From contig NZ_AUEF01000008.1 in the NCBI RefSeq assembly GCF_000425845.1, positions 1 to 64,000 on the forward strand: DNA of 64,000 nucleotides, given 5' to 3'. Below are positions 25,528 to 34,383 of the stretch, in pieces. Source of the stretch: Jeotgalicoccus psychrophilus DSM 19085 (GTDB lineage Bacteria; Bacillota; Bacilli; Staphylococcales; Salinicoccaceae). The notes below the pieces were generated by a model. It ran no database searches and had not been told where the DNA came from. It saw nothing but the letters and a program-made list of their open reading frames with translations. The first letter of the stretch is position 1. The number at the start of each line of letters is the position of its first letter. A program made the position numbers and the translations under genes.

Positions 25528-27093
25528 TCATACTGTGTCACCTCTTTGCAGTTCACCATTATTTAACACGTAGTGGCTGTCAGCAATCGACAGCAGCTGG
25601 CGGCGGTGAATCACTGCAATAATTGCTGATGTTTCTTTCAGCTCCGTTAAATACTTCATCACAAGCTGTTCTGTTTGGGCATCCAGGAACTCTGTCGGTT
25701 CATCCATAATAATAATTTCAGGTTTGGAGATTAATACACGCGCCATTTTCAAGCGGACAATTTCTCCGCCCGACAACGGAATATCGTGATTGACAATCGG
25801 CGTATAAATGCCCGCTTCCAGATTATCGATACTGTCAGTTAAATTTAACTTATGCAGTATTTCCATTACTTTCTCTTCTGAATGGCTGTTCCCCGAGACA
25901 TAGTCATAAATTGTCGTATCCGAGAAATATACCTGATCAGAGACGTAGCCGATGTCAGTCGTCAGTACATCGAGCGTACCTGCTGCAGGTTCATGCAATC
26001 CAAGGAGTGTGCGGAGCAGTGTCGTTTTCCCTGCCCCGGATTCACCTGTAATTGCCGTCAGTCCGGTTTTACTGAAGTTGAAGTTTGTGTTTTTTAAGAG
26101 AATTTTATCGTCGTGACCGACTGTCAGATTCTCTGCCGTTGCAGCCCAGCTGTCAGTTTTACCTCTGTAAGAAGTATTCATTGCCGGCTGCTTAATAATC
26201 TCTTCTGCTCTTTCGTAACTGCCGAGGGCCAGTTTTCCGTTATGGAATTCAGTACCGAGTACTTTCAGTGCGTTGTAAAATTCCGGTGCTAAGAGCAGGA
26301 CGAAAAATGCAGTATAGAATGAAATATTCTGGAATATTATAATACGCAGTGCCACTTCCAATGCTACAAGTCCGATACCTAATATCGTTATAAACTCGAG
26401 CATCATCGTCGACTGGAAGGCGTATTTTAAAATATGCATCGTTTCTTTCACAAAACCTTTGTTGTCACTCTCCAGTCTCTTAATGAGTGTTTCTTTTGAG
26501 TTCGTATTTTTTACCGTATCCTTACCGCGGATTAAGTTTAAAAACAACGTTCCGATATTGTCAAAACGCGTTGCCTGTTTGACCGACTCTTCCTGAGTCT
26601 GCAGCCCTACCAGCACATAGTACAGCGGAATGAACGGTGCGGTAAATAATAGTATCGCCCCGGCGTAAATATCGATAAAAAATAACGTTGCAATAATAAG
26701 CGTCACTTTAATCATCGTTTTAATAATCGTCGGCACAAAAGCTGTTTCATACGAGCGGTATTCTTCCAGATGCACGTGTAGCGCATTAATCATGCCTTCT
26801 GATTCCCGCTGTGTTTTCACATCGATACGGTCGAACAGCTGCCCAGCTTTATGTTCAATCGATTGATTCGCACGCGTACGCGTATACAAATTGTAGAATT
26901 TATCTGTCAGGATAAACAGTATGAAAAACATACTCATATACGTCAGGGACTGTGTAATATTTAGGCCGGTACCCATCACGATGCTTTCCAGTATACGGGA
27001 CAGATGATGGCCGAATACTATATAGAAAACAACGCTGATTATCGCAAGCGAACTATATAGAACAGCTTGTTTTAAACTTAAGTTCAGTTTCAA
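25528..27093 (-). CDS. cydD: CydD-type subunit of thiol-exporting ABC transporter
   Basis: This 521-residue partner of CydC has a membrane domain with the CydD-family stretches LLFTAPFIPLYYVLVG and AFFVLLLAPEFYNALKVLGTEFHNG. The ATPase domain has GESGAGKTT (about 350-358), signature LSGGE and Walker B IIIMDEPTEFLD. Start TTG 27093 has AGAAGGTGAGAA upstream. It is translated just before cydC with overlapping ends, so the heterodimer is made from one mRNA. It lies after the moaA terminator but is on the same strand as the Moco genes. Confidence 0.87.
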   Translation of the reverse strand: MKLNLSLKQAVLYSSLAIISVVFYIVFGHHLSRILESIVMGTGLNITQSLTYMSMFFILFILTDKFYNLYTRTRANQSIEHKAGQLFDRIDVKTQRESEGMINALHVHLEEYRSYETAFVPTIIKTMIKVTLIIATLFFIDIYAGAILLFTAPFIPLYYVLVGLQTQEESVKQATRFDNIGTLFLNLIRGKDTVKNTNSKETLIKRLESDNKGFVKETMHILKYAFQSTMMLEFITILGIGLVALEVALRIIIFQNISFYTAFFVLLLAPEFYNALKVLGTEFHNGKLALGSYERAEEIIKQPAMNTSYRGKTDSWAATAENLTVGHDDKILLKNTNFNFSKTGLTAITGESGAGKTTLLRTLLGLHEPAAGTLDVLTTDIGYVSDQVYFSDTTIYDYVSGNSHSEEKVMEILHKLNLTDSIDNLEAGIYTPIVNHDIPLSGGEIVRLKMARVLISKPEIIIMDEPTEFLDAQTEQLVMKYLTELKETSAIIAVIHRRQLLSIADSHYVLNNGELQRGDTV

Positions 27094-27113
27094 ATTCTCA
27101 CCTTCTAGACACA

Positions 27114-27143
27114 AAAAACGTGAAGAGGCCCCTTCACGTTTTC
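27114..27143 (-). terminator. Terminator of the moeA-to-moaA operon
   Basis: AACGTGAAGG pairs with CTTCACGTT around a short loop; a run of six T follows on the minus strand. It lies 8 bases after the moaA stop. Confidence 0.85.
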
Positions 27144-27150
27144 TGTAAAT

Positions 27151-28176
27151 TTATCCGCCGATGTAGCTCATGTTAATTTTCTTGCGTTTACGGCGCATTT
27201 CTTCTGTAATTTCAGTTCTGATTTCCGAATAACGGTCATCACGTTTATCCCATACACCCATTAATACTTCTGTCAGTTCCTCGTCTGAGATGCCGTCTCT
27301 CATCAATGTTTTAATATCGAAACCGTCAACTGCAAACAGACAGCCGTAGAACTTGCCGTCAGATGACAGTCTTGCTCTCGTACATGTCGAACAGAAGCTT
27401 TCCGAGACACTCGTAATAAATCCGAGATAAGAATCAGCAGCATCGTTATGCTTGTACACTTTAGCCACTTCACCGTAATATGACGGGTCTAACGGTTCCA
27501 GATCAAATTCTGTCTGCAGTGTTTCAAGTATTTCTTTTTTGCTGACAACCTTATCGAAGTTCCAGCCGTTGTCGTTGCCGACATCCATAAATTCAATGAA
27601 GCGCAATGTGACCGGCAGATTTTTAAAGTATCTCGCCATCGGCAGAATTTCCTGCTCGTTTAAGCCTTTTTGCACAACCATGTTAATTTTAATCTGGAAA
27701 CCGAGTCCGATTGCATACTCAATCTGTTCCAGGATGCGTGACGTGCCGATGCCGCGGTCGTTAATTTTACCGAACAGTTCATCGTCCATTGCGTCAAGAC
27801 TAATATTAATGCGTCTGAGTCCTGCATCATATAATTTCTGACCGTGTTTTTTAAGCAGCAGTCCGTTCGTTGTTAAACCAATATCTTCAATGCCCTCAAT
27901 AACATTCAATCTTTCGATTAATTCATGAAGGTCTTTTCTCATCATCGGTTCTCCGCCTGTTAAGCGTAACTTCTTCACACCAAGACCTGCATAAATTCTT
28001 GCGAGTCTTTCAATCTCATCAAATGAAAGCAGCTGTTCGCGCTTTAAGAATTCAAAATCATCTCCGAAAATTTCTTTCGGCATGCAGTATCGGCATCTGA
28101 AGTTACATTTATCAGTGACCGAGATTCTTAAGTCCCGTATCGGACGGCCAAATTTATCTGTAACTACCTGAGCCAT
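27151..28176 (-). CDS. moaA: GTP 3',8-cyclase MoaA (radical SAM)
   Basis: The 341-residue enzyme makes the first step of molybdenum-cofactor synthesis from GTP. The N-terminal radical-SAM cluster is Cys24, Cys28 and Cys31 (CNFRCRYC), and the second cluster is Cys262, Cys265 and Cys279 ([10 protein letters not shown]...GCL). The protein ends in Gly-Gly, as required for activity in this family. It is the last gene of the minus-strand Moco operon, 11 bases after mobA. Its partner MoaC is encoded divergently at 31251. Confidence 0.95.
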   Translation of the reverse strand: MAQVVTDKFGRPIRDLRISVTDKCNFRCRYCMPKEIFGDDFEFLKREQLLSFDEIERLARIYAGLGVKKLRLTGGEPMMRKDLHELIERLNVIEGIEDIGLTTNGLLLKKHGQKLYDAGLRRINISLDAMDDELFGKINDRGIGTSRILEQIEYAIGLGFQIKINMVVQKGLNEQEILPMARYFKNLPVTLRFIEFMDVGNDNGWNFDKVVSKKEILETLQTEFDLEPLDPSYYGEVAKVYKHNDAADSYLGFITSVSESFCSTCTRARLSSDGKFYGCLFAVDGFDIKTLMRDGISDEELTEVLMGVWDKRDDRYSEIRTEITEEMRRKRKKINMSYIGG

Positions 28177-28187
28177 GTAATTCCTCC

Positions 28188-28754
28188 TTATTTAATATCA
28201 GTCTTTCGATTGATATTAACCAGCGTCGTACTATTGAGATTATAAGACTCGATGTTTAAATAATCGACATCGAGATTCTCGAAAAACGCCTTTAAACTTA
28301 ACCGTTTCGTCTTCAGCTGACGTTCTAAAAGTTCAGCTAAAGTGTCATGCTGATAAACCCCGATGAGCGGATGCTCTCTGTCGTTATCAGCCGTAATTGT
28401 CGTCCTGCCTGTTTTCTCCGCTTCTTCTGCCAGTATATCCAGCCAGGCTGAATCAACATACGGCGTATCACAGGAAATCACCATCAGTGATTCTCCCGGA
28501 TATTCACTCGCTGCACGGTACAGTCCGCCGAGCGGACCGTAATCCGCATACTCCGGATCGTCGACAATCACTTTATAATTATTAAAGCTTGTCTTTAGTT
28601 TATCATTTGTATTGATGACAATCCCGTCGATTGCTTGAACATTTTTCAACTTTTGTGCGACATGTTCGTACATCGGTTTGCCGTTTAAAATATAGAGTGA
28701 CTTATCCTCACCGAAACGGCTCGATTTGCCGCCGGCTAAAATAACTCCAATCAT
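28188..28754 (-). CDS. mobA: Molybdenum cofactor guanylyltransferase MobA
   Basis: This 188-residue nucleotidyltransferase joins GMP to Mo-molybdopterin to form the guanine dinucleotide cofactor. The start [20 protein letters not shown] contains the GTP-binding LAGGxSxRFG-x-DK motif, and the [15 protein letters not shown] and VISCDTPYV stretches are typical. It lies one base downstream of moaD in the operon. Presence of MobA implies an enzyme of the DMSO-reductase family (such as nitrate reductase or formate dehydrogenase) elsewhere in the genome. Confidence 0.93.
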   Translation of the reverse strand: MIGVILAGGKSSRFGEDKSLYILNGKPMYEHVAQKLKNVQAIDGIVINTNDKLKTSFNNYKVIVDDPEYADYGPLGGLYRAASEYPGESLMVISCDTPYVDSAWLDILAEEAEKTGRTTITADNDREHPLIGVYQHDTLAELLERQLKTKRLSLKAFFENLDVDYLNIESYNLNSTTLVNINRKTDIK

Positions 28755-28755
28755 A

Positions 28756-28989
28756 TCAGCCCCCGCTTACCGGTGGAATTAATGCGACAATATCGTCCGA
28801 TGTAACGACCTCGTCATCTTTGACAAACGCTTCATTTTTAGCAACCTGGAATACTTCGCCGTCCAGTTCAGGATAGTCGACAAAAATATGGTTCTTTAAT
28901 TCACCGACAGTAATTGAGTCACCGACAAATAAATCGATAGTATCGCTGCCGATTTTTTCTTTTATACTTGCAAAAACTTTAATTTCCAT
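28756..28989 (-). CDS. moaD: Molybdopterin synthase small subunit MoaD
   Basis: The 77-residue ubiquitin-like sulfur carrier ends VALIPPVSGG; the terminal Gly-Gly is adenylated by MoeB and becomes the thiocarboxylate. It works with MoaE to sulfurate cyclic pyranopterin. The gene lies directly against moaE. Confidence 0.93.
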   Translation of the reverse strand: MEIKVFASIKEKIGSDTIDLFVGDSITVGELKNHIFVDYPELDGEVFQVAKNEAFVKDDEVVTSDDIVALIPPVSGG

Positions 28990-29439
28990 TTAGTTTTCCT
29001 CCACACTCGGATGATATTTGCGGGAATCGCCAATCCATTCTTCGCCGTCTTCCCATATTTCTTTTTTCCAGATCGGCACGATTTCTTTTAACCGTTCCAC
29101 TGCGTATTCATTCGCACGGTAGCTGTCTGTACGGTGCGGCGAGCTCGTCACAATCACGACTGCGATATCGGAAATTTCCAGCTTGCCGATACGGTGGCCG
29201 ATTGCTGTAATGACACCAGGCCAGCGTTCAGCAATTTCATCGCCGATTTTAGCAAGCATTTTTTCTGCCATCGGAATATACGCTTCATATTCCAAATGGA
29301 CTGTACGTGTGCCTTTTGTCCATTCACGGACATGTCCTGTAAATGTACAGACTGCACCCTGATGTTCATTTACAGTCAGTTTATGATATTTATTTATATC
29401 CAGTTCTTCAGATACGACTTCAAACATTTTCATTGCCAA
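28990..29439 (-). CDS. moaE: Molybdopterin synthase catalytic subunit MoaE
   Basis: The 149-residue large subunit forms the heterotetramer with MoaD. Typical stretches are GAVCTFTGHVREW, LEYEAYIPMAEK and VVIVTSSPHRTDSYRANEY, with the catalytic lysines near PIWKKEIWEDGEEWI. The start is TTG 29439 (GGAG at five bases) or ATG 29433 six bases on. The gene start overlaps the mobB end by about 20 bases, showing tight coupling in the operon. Confidence 0.93.
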   Translation of the reverse strand: MAMKMFEVVSEELDINKYHKLTVNEHQGAVCTFTGHVREWTKGTRTVHLEYEAYIPMAEKMLAKIGDEIAERWPGVITAIGHRIGKLEISDIAVVIVTSSPHRTDSYRANEYAVERLKEIVPIWKKEIWEDGEEWIGDSRKYHPSVEEN

Positions 29440-29890
29440 TATTGCTCCATTCTTTAAACCAATTCATTGCATTGTCCTTATCATAACGCATATCAAAGCG
29501 GTTTAACACATTCGTCAGACCGATTTCATTAATATCTGTATCGCCTGCTGTAAACGAATATGTGAGTATAATTTTTGAGTAGTTTTCATTTTTGTAGCCT
29601 TCAACGAGCACGAAATCCACACCTTCATTTTGAAAGCGCTGAAGTTGAACTGTCAGCGGTTTTTCCGGCTGCTCCAGCATCACTGAATGTCCCGGCATAT
29701 TGAACGTCGTATAATCTGCGCCCGCTTCAAAAAATCTGCCGGTATCCGTGCTGTTTTCTACATCTTCCGTAATATGATGGTGCTTAATGATTGCCACAGT
29801 ATAGCCGTATTGTTTCAATAACTGCACGAAATCGAGAATTAGTGTTGTTTTCCCGGTGTTTTTATAGCCTGCTATCTGTAATGTTTTCAT
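29420..29890 (-). CDS. mobB: Molybdopterin-guanine dinucleotide adaptor MobB
   Basis: This 156-residue GTP-binding protein assists MobA. The Walker A motif GYKNTGKTT is at residues 8-16, followed by the family stretches IKHHHITEDVENSTDTGRFF and DFVLVEGYKNENYSKI. It starts one base after the moeA stop and overlaps moaE. Confidence 0.92.
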   Translation of the reverse strand: MKTLQIAGYKNTGKTTLILDFVQLLKQYGYTVAIIKHHHITEDVENSTDTGRFFEAGADYTTFNMPGHSVMLEQPEKPLTVQLQRFQNEGVDFVLVEGYKNENYSKIILTYSFTAGDTDINEIGLTNVLNRFDMRYDKDNAMNWFKEWSNIGNENV

Positions 29891-31150
29891 TTACTCCACC
29901 CCGAAACTATCTGCACCTGTTGTAACATCGGTCATCATCACTTTGACAGTATCGCCTTTTTCAAATCCGCGCGTACCGCCCGGCAGAACGATGACACCGT
30001 TGCTTCGTGCAATCGATGTAACTGCGTTTGATTTATTAAAACCGGACGGACGTGCATAGATTTTCCCTTCTTTGAAAAACAGTTCCGCACGGATAAAGCG
30101 TGAAAACGGATTGGCTTTCGTATGATCTTCATCGAGTACCGCATCGATAATCGGCGCAAACGGCAATGCTGCTGACTGCATTAAATTCAGCGCAGGACGT
30201 GCAAACAATTCAAAACCTGAATAGCACGCTGACGGATTACCGCTTAAACCGAAGAGCAGTTTATCGCCTAATGTACTCACTGTCGTTACACTGCCCGGGC
30301 GCATTGCGACTTTGTTGAATAATACTTCTGCGCCGAGTGCATCATAGATTTTCGGCAGCAGGTCGTAATCTCCAACCGAGACGCCGCCTGTTGTAATAAT
30401 GACATCGACTTCTTCGAGCATTGATTTAATACGCGTATAAAGCGTATCGAAATCATCTGTCTCGAGTTTGTAGTGTTTCCCTGCGATGCCCATACGCTGC
30501 AGCTGCCCCATTACCATCGGTGTGTTTGAGTTGCGGATTTTACCGCGTTCCAGTTCATCTTCAACTTCCAGCAATTCTGTTCCTGTAGATAACACACCGA
30601 CTGACGGCTGCTTGAACACTTCAACTTCGCTGTAGCCGAAGGTTGCGAGCGTTGCGACAGTACCCGGATTAATCATCGTGCCTTTTTCGACAATGACGTC
30701 ACCGACTTTACACTCCTCGCCTTTTTGCGCGATATTTTCATCCGCTTTAAACTCACGGCGGATCGTAAAGCCGTCATCAGTTTCTTTCGTCTGTTCGAAC
30801 ATTACTACCGTATCCGCTGACTCCGGAATTTCGGCACCTGTCATAATACGGAATGCTTCATTGTCTTTTAACACGTAATCACTCGAACTGCCGGCCGGCA
30901 CTTCCTCGACAACTTTGAACGCAACTCTCGTTTCGCCTGAAGCGCCTTTTGAGTGTTTGGAGTTAATCGCAAAACCGTCCATTGCCGATTTAGTAAATAA
31001 CGGTACATCCGACGTCGCTGTTAAATCTTTCGCCAGCACTCTGCTGTAACTATCCTTGTAGCTGACAGTTTCTGTACCAAGCTCCGTGACATGTTCCATC
31101 AGTTTAGCCACTGCATCGTTAACATGAAGCGGTGTTCTGTTTAAAGTCAT
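29891..31150 (-). CDS. moeA: Molybdopterin molybdenumtransferase MoeA
   Basis: The 419-residue enzyme inserts molybdate into adenylated molybdopterin. Recognisable parts are [15 protein letters not shown], the [18 protein letters not shown]-binding motif (about 297-311 of the longer frame), [20 protein letters not shown] and [19 protein letters not shown] 31150 is chosen as start because GAGGATG lies upstream; the open frame extends to 31249, but that would run through the divergent moaC promoter. It is the first gene of the minus-strand operon moeA-mobB-moaE-moaD-mobA-moaA. Confidence 0.93.
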   Translation of the reverse strand: MTLNRTPLHVNDAVAKLMEHVTELGTETVSYKDSYSRVLAKDLTATSDVPLFTKSAMDGFAINSKHSKGASGETRVAFKVVEEVPAGSSSDYVLKDNEAFRIMTGAEIPESADTVVMFEQTKETDDGFTIRREFKADENIAQKGEECKVGDVIVEKGTMINPGTVATLATFGYSEVEVFKQPSVGVLSTGTELLEVEDELERGKIRNSNTPMVMGQLQRMGIAGKHYKLETDDFDTLYTRIKSMLEEVDVIITTGGVSVGDYDLLPKIYDALGAEVLFNKVAMRPGSVTTVSTLGDKLLFGLSGNPSACYSGFELFARPALNLMQSAALPFAPIIDAVLDEDHTKANPFSRFIRAELFFKEGKIYARPSGFNKSNAVTSIARSNGVIVLPGGTRGFEKGDTVKVMMTDVTTGADSFGVE

Positions 31151-31250
31151 CTTTATCATCCTCGCTGTATTTAAGTTATTTATCATTTTTTTCTTAATGT
31201 CTGATATAATTTGTTTACTTATACTTATTGTACTAAATGGGAGGGTCATT
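31151..31250. promoter_or_regulatory. Divergent promoter region of moeA and moaC
   Basis: The 100 bases between the start codons of moeA and moaC must hold both promoters. The region is AT-rich; on the plus strand TTGTTTACTT and TATACTT boxes are visible upstream of the moaC ribosome site (GGGAGGGTC). No dyad or riboswitch-like fold is evident by eye. Confidence 0.5.
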
Positions 31251-31727
31251 ATGTCTAATTTTACGCATTTTAATGAAGAAGGCCGTGCTAAAATGGTCGA
31301 TATTTCAGATAAAACGGTGACGAAGCGAAGTGCAACTGCACAGGCGCTCTTAGAAGTCCCGGAAAATATTTACCAGGGAATTACCGAAGGCACTGTTAAA
31401 AAAGGTGATGTTCTCGGTGTCGCTCAGGTCGCTGGCATTATGGCGGCAAAAAATACACATCAAATCATTCCGATGTGCCATCCGCTGTCCTTGTCCGGTG
31501 TCGATGTATCGTTCCGCTGGGAAACAGAAGGCGCCTACATACTGGTTATTGAAGCAACAGTAAAAACGACCGGCAAAACCGGTGTTGAAATGGAAGCACT
31601 GACGGCAGCAAGCGCCGTTGCACTCACTGTCTACGACATGTGCAAAGCTTTAGATAAAGGCATGATTATTAAAGAAACGAAACTCCTTGAAAAGTCAGGC
31701 GGTAAATCCGGCGACTACAAGGCTTAA
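31251..31727 (+). CDS. moaC: Cyclic pyranopterin monophosphate synthase MoaC
   Basis: This 158-residue enzyme completes conversion of the MoaA product to cyclic pyranopterin. It starts [20 protein letters not shown], with the conserved QIIPMCHPL and [17 protein letters not shown] stretches. ATG 31251 is chosen for its strong ribosome site; a longer frame from 31197 lacks one. It is divergent from the moeA operon and ends at a terminator, so it is a single-gene unit. Confidence 0.95.
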   Translation: MSNFTHFNEEGRAKMVDISDKTVTKRSATAQALLEVPENIYQGITEGTVKKGDVLGVAQVAGIMAAKNTHQIIPMCHPLSLSGVDVSFRWETEGAYILVIEATVKTTGKTGVEMEALTAASAVALTVYDMCKALDKGMIIKETKLLEKSGGKSGDYKA

Positions 31728-31736
31728 ATATGATTG

Positions 31737-31775
31737 AATCCGTCTGCTTATTAATATAGGCAGGCGGATTTTTTA
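31737..31775 (+). terminator. Terminator of moaC
   Basis: AATCCGTCTGC pairs with GCAGGCGGATT around an AT-rich loop, followed by TTTTTT, ten bases after the stop. Confidence 0.9.
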
Positions 31776-31822
31776 GGATGGGTAAAGCGATGGGACGCTT
31801 GCCTGAGGCGATTAGCAGGTTG

Positions 31823-31965
31823 TGTCCCAATGTGAGACGCTCGTTGGGACGATTAGTCGTACTTGTCCCAATGTGAGGCGCTCGTTGGGTCGATTAATCG
31901 TATTTGTCCCAATGTGAGGCGCTCGTTGGGTCGATTAATCGTATTTGTCCCAATGTGAGGCGCTC
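31823..31965. repeat. Intergenic tandem array R2, 41 bp period
   Basis: Units start at 31823, 31864, 31905 and 31946, exactly 41 bases apart, with a degenerate unit before them. In the first unit GTCCCAA, a 13-base loop and TTGGGAC form a perfect 7 bp stem; the linker carries CGATTAATCG in the later units. The array lies between convergent moaC and moaB and ends at the moaB stop. Confidence 0.9.
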
Positions 31966-32471
31966 TAGTTCTCTTTATTCAGTTCAAACACTAAGTGATT
32001 TAATTCCGGCATCACGAGTTTTTCCATGCCCAGTTTCACTGCACCGCTTGAACCGGGGAGGGAAATAATCAGCTGATGGTCATGCGTGCCCGCTGCTGCG
32101 CGTGACAGTAAACTGCGTGATCCGATGTCTTCTGTGTAGCTCAGCATACGGAAGAGTTCACCGAAGCCTTCGATTTCCTTATCGAACAGCGGCGTGACCG
32201 CTTCAATCGTTACGTCGCGTCTGGCGATGCCCGTGCCGCCTGTCGTTATGACCGCATCCACACCCGCTTCAAGGTGTTTTTTCACTGCGTTTTGAATCGT
32301 TTCAATCTCGTCTTTCACGACTTCATAATGTTCATCCGGTACAAAAGCGTTAACTGTTTCTATATAGTCAATGACGAGCTTACCGCCCTTATCCGTCGTT
32401 TTATTACGCGTGTCACTGACTGTCAGCACCGCTACTTTAATATCTCTGTCAATTCTGTCCACAATACTCAT
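31965..32471 (-). CDS. moaB: Molybdopterin adenylyltransferase MoaB
   Basis: This 168-residue protein of the MogA/MoaB fold adenylates molybdopterin before metal insertion by MoeA. Family motifs are [30 protein letters not shown] (about 85-103) and [19 protein letters not shown]. Its stop lies at the edge of array R2. It is 12 bases downstream of moeB in a two-gene unit. Confidence 0.93.
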   Translation of the reverse strand: MSIVDRIDRDIKVAVLTVSDTRNKTTDKGGKLVIDYIETVNAFVPDEHYEVVKDEIETIQNAVKKHLEAGVDAVITTGGTGIARRDVTIEAVTPLFDKEIEGFGELFRMLSYTEDIGSRSLLSRAAAGTHDHQLIISLPGSSGAVKLGMEKLVMPELNHLVFELNKEN

Positions 32472-32483
32472 TCGTATCCGCTC

Positions 32484-33485
32484 CTAGCCAAATAGTTGGT
32501 TGACGATGGTTCGTGCTTTATTTAAATTCTCAACGTTATGCAACAGCATTCTGCCATTTGAAAAACTGACGATACGTGTATCCCCGTAATTAAATTCGAT
32601 AAAATACGGCGTCTTTTTAAATGCAATATCTGCCTGTTCCAGTGTCTCGGTCACGATATTTTCAGTCAGGCGTTCGTCGATGACCTGAATCATATCCCGG
32701 CCGCAGAATTTCATCGCACTGGATTCGGTTCTGTTAATTTCTGGGTAGTCCTTAGTCTGGCACGTCGGACATGTACTGTCCGTCATATTGCCGAAATCGA
32801 ACTTCATATAGTCCATATCCCAGACGTTGCCGATATGCATATGGTACGGCGCTGTAAATTGTTCCGTCAGTATTTTAAGTGCTGTCGTCACCTGGTTGCT
32901 GACGGCCATATGGACTGCCGGCGAGATAATACCTGCGGTATCGCACGTCAATGTCGTCGTCGGCAGAACCGGCGTTAAGCATCTGAAGCATGGTGTTTCA
33001 CCTGGTACAAAAGCTGCACTTGAGTACGAGCCTTCGACACATGCCGCGTAAATCCACGGAATCTTATATTTAAAAGCCGCGTCGTTTATCAGCATACGTG
33101 TATCGAAGTTATCCGTACCGTCTAACAGGAGGTCCGCATTCTTAGCGACGGACTCAATTAGCCCCGCATCGCAGTGTGCGACGTGCACTTCGATATCGAT
33201 GCTGCTGTTGATTTTCGATAATTTATCGTAGGCGGCAACAGCTTTCGGTTTTTTAAGTTCCGCATCTTCTTCGTTATATAATGTCTGGCGCTGCAAATTA
33301 GTCAGCTCGACATAATCGCGGTCGATTAAAATCAGTTTGCCGACGCCTGCTCTCGCGAGCATTTCAGACGATAAAGACCCGAGCGCTCCGAGGCCGACAA
33401 TAACTGCCGTTTTTTCTCCGAGTAGCCCCTGCCCCCGCTCGCCGATATTTGAATAAAGCAACTGTCTTGAATATCTGTTATCCAT
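32484..33485 (-). CDS. moeB: MoaD-activating E1-like enzyme MoeB/ThiF family
   Basis: This 333-residue E1-like enzyme adenylates the MoaD C-terminus. It has GLGALGS nucleotide-binding glycines (31-37), DRDYVELTNLQRQTLY (55-70), two zinc-site cysteine pairs (Cys166/Cys169 and Cys239/Cys242) and Cys181 in the LTCDTAGI stretch. A C-terminal extension of about 80 residues replaces the rhodanese domain of longer MoeB/MOCS3 forms. The start is ATG 33485; GTG 33494 is an alternative, and neither has a strong ribosome site. It may also serve ThiS, but the Moco neighbours favour MoaD. Confidence 0.9.
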   Translation of the reverse strand: MDNRYSRQLLYSNIGERGQGLLGEKTAVIVGLGALGSLSSEMLARAGVGKLILIDRDYVELTNLQRQTLYNEEDAELKKPKAVAAYDKLSKINSSIDIEVHVAHCDAGLIESVAKNADLLLDGTDNFDTRMLINDAAFKYKIPWIYAACVEGSYSSAAFVPGETPCFRCLTPVLPTTTLTCDTAGIISPAVHMAVSNQVTTALKILTEQFTAPYHMHIGNVWDMDYMKFDFGNMTDSTCPTCQTKDYPEINRTESSAMKFCGRDMIQVIDERLTENIVTETLEQADIAFKKTPYFIEFNYGDTRIVSFSNGRMLLHNVENLNKARTIVNQLFG

Positions 33486-33690
33486 TATTTTCACTCATTA
33501 ATATATTAAATTTAAGTAAATCATTCTCCTCTGATTTTATCACAGACACCACCTGAAATCATTTTATTGATTTACAATATATGGGCATTCAGACGTATTG
33601 TTAAGAAGGTGTAAAGTTCGTCTGTAAATTGTATGAATTGTGCTAAAATATAGTTGTTATAAGATTAAGAAATTTACGGAGGGCATATAG

Positions 33691-34383
33691 ATGAAAAAGC
33701 TGCTAGTTGTGGATGATGAACCATCAATTTTAACATTACTGAAATTCAACCTGGAACAGAGCGGTTTTGAAGTACTGACTGCTGAGAATGGCAATGATGC
33801 ACTTGATATCGCAACAACAGAAGACCTGACGTTAATCGTCCTCGATCTCATGCTTCCGGGCATGGACGGCATGGATGTCTGCAAAACACTCAGACAGGAA
33901 AAAATTAATACCCCTATATTAATGCTGACAGCAAAAGACGATGAGTTCGATAAAATTCTCGGTCTTGAACTGGGGGCCGATGACTATATGACAAAACCCT
34001 TCAGTCCAAGAGAAGTGGTAGCGCGCGTTAAAGCAATTCTGCGCCGCACAAACCTCGTTGCCGCTGAAGTTAAAGATGAAGTGATTAAAATCGGGGAACT
34101 GGAAATTCATCCGGATAAATATATGGTGATGTTTAAAGGCGAACAGCTCGTCTTAACACCGAAAGAATTCGAACTTCTTCTCTATCTTGCAAATCACCGC
34201 GGTAAAGTACTCAGCCGTGATCAGCTCTTAAACGGCGTATGGGATTTCCATTACGACGGCGATACGCGCATTGTTGACGTGCATATCAGTCACCTGCGTG
34301 AAAAAATCGAAGCGGACACGAAACAGCCGGTTTATATACGGACGATTCGCGGCTTCGGCTATAAGATGGAAGGACAGGATTAA
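33691..34383 (+). CDS. phoP: PhoP-type response regulator (OmpR family)
   Basis: This 230-residue response regulator has a receiver domain (1-120) with Asp52 as phosphorylation site in VLDLMLPGMDG and Lys101 in DYMTKPFSPRE, followed by a winged-helix DNA-binding domain (about 130-228). It resembles PhoP of the phosphate-starvation system of Gram-positive bacteria. PhoP activates phosphate uptake genes in relatives. The kinase gene follows with no gap. The start ATG 33691 has GGAGGG upstream. WalR is the main alternative but its neighbours (walHI) are missing. Confidence 0.85.
   Translation: MKKLLVVDDEPSILTLLKFNLEQSGFEVLTAENGNDALDIATTEDLTLIVLDLMLPGMDGMDVCKTLRQEKINTPILMLTAKDDEFDKILGLELGADDYMTKPFSPREVVARVKAILRRTNLVAAEVKDEVIKIGELEIHPDKYMVMFKGEQLVLTPKEFELLLYLANHRGKVLSRDQLLNGVWDFHYDGDTRIVDVHISHLREKIEADTKQPVYIRTIRGFGYKMEGQD

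Noticed and set aside
27100-33500. A molybdenum-cofactor riboswitch upstream of the Moco genes
   Set aside because: The divergent moeA-moaC gap is only 100 bases, and I see no complex leader fold there or before moeB.
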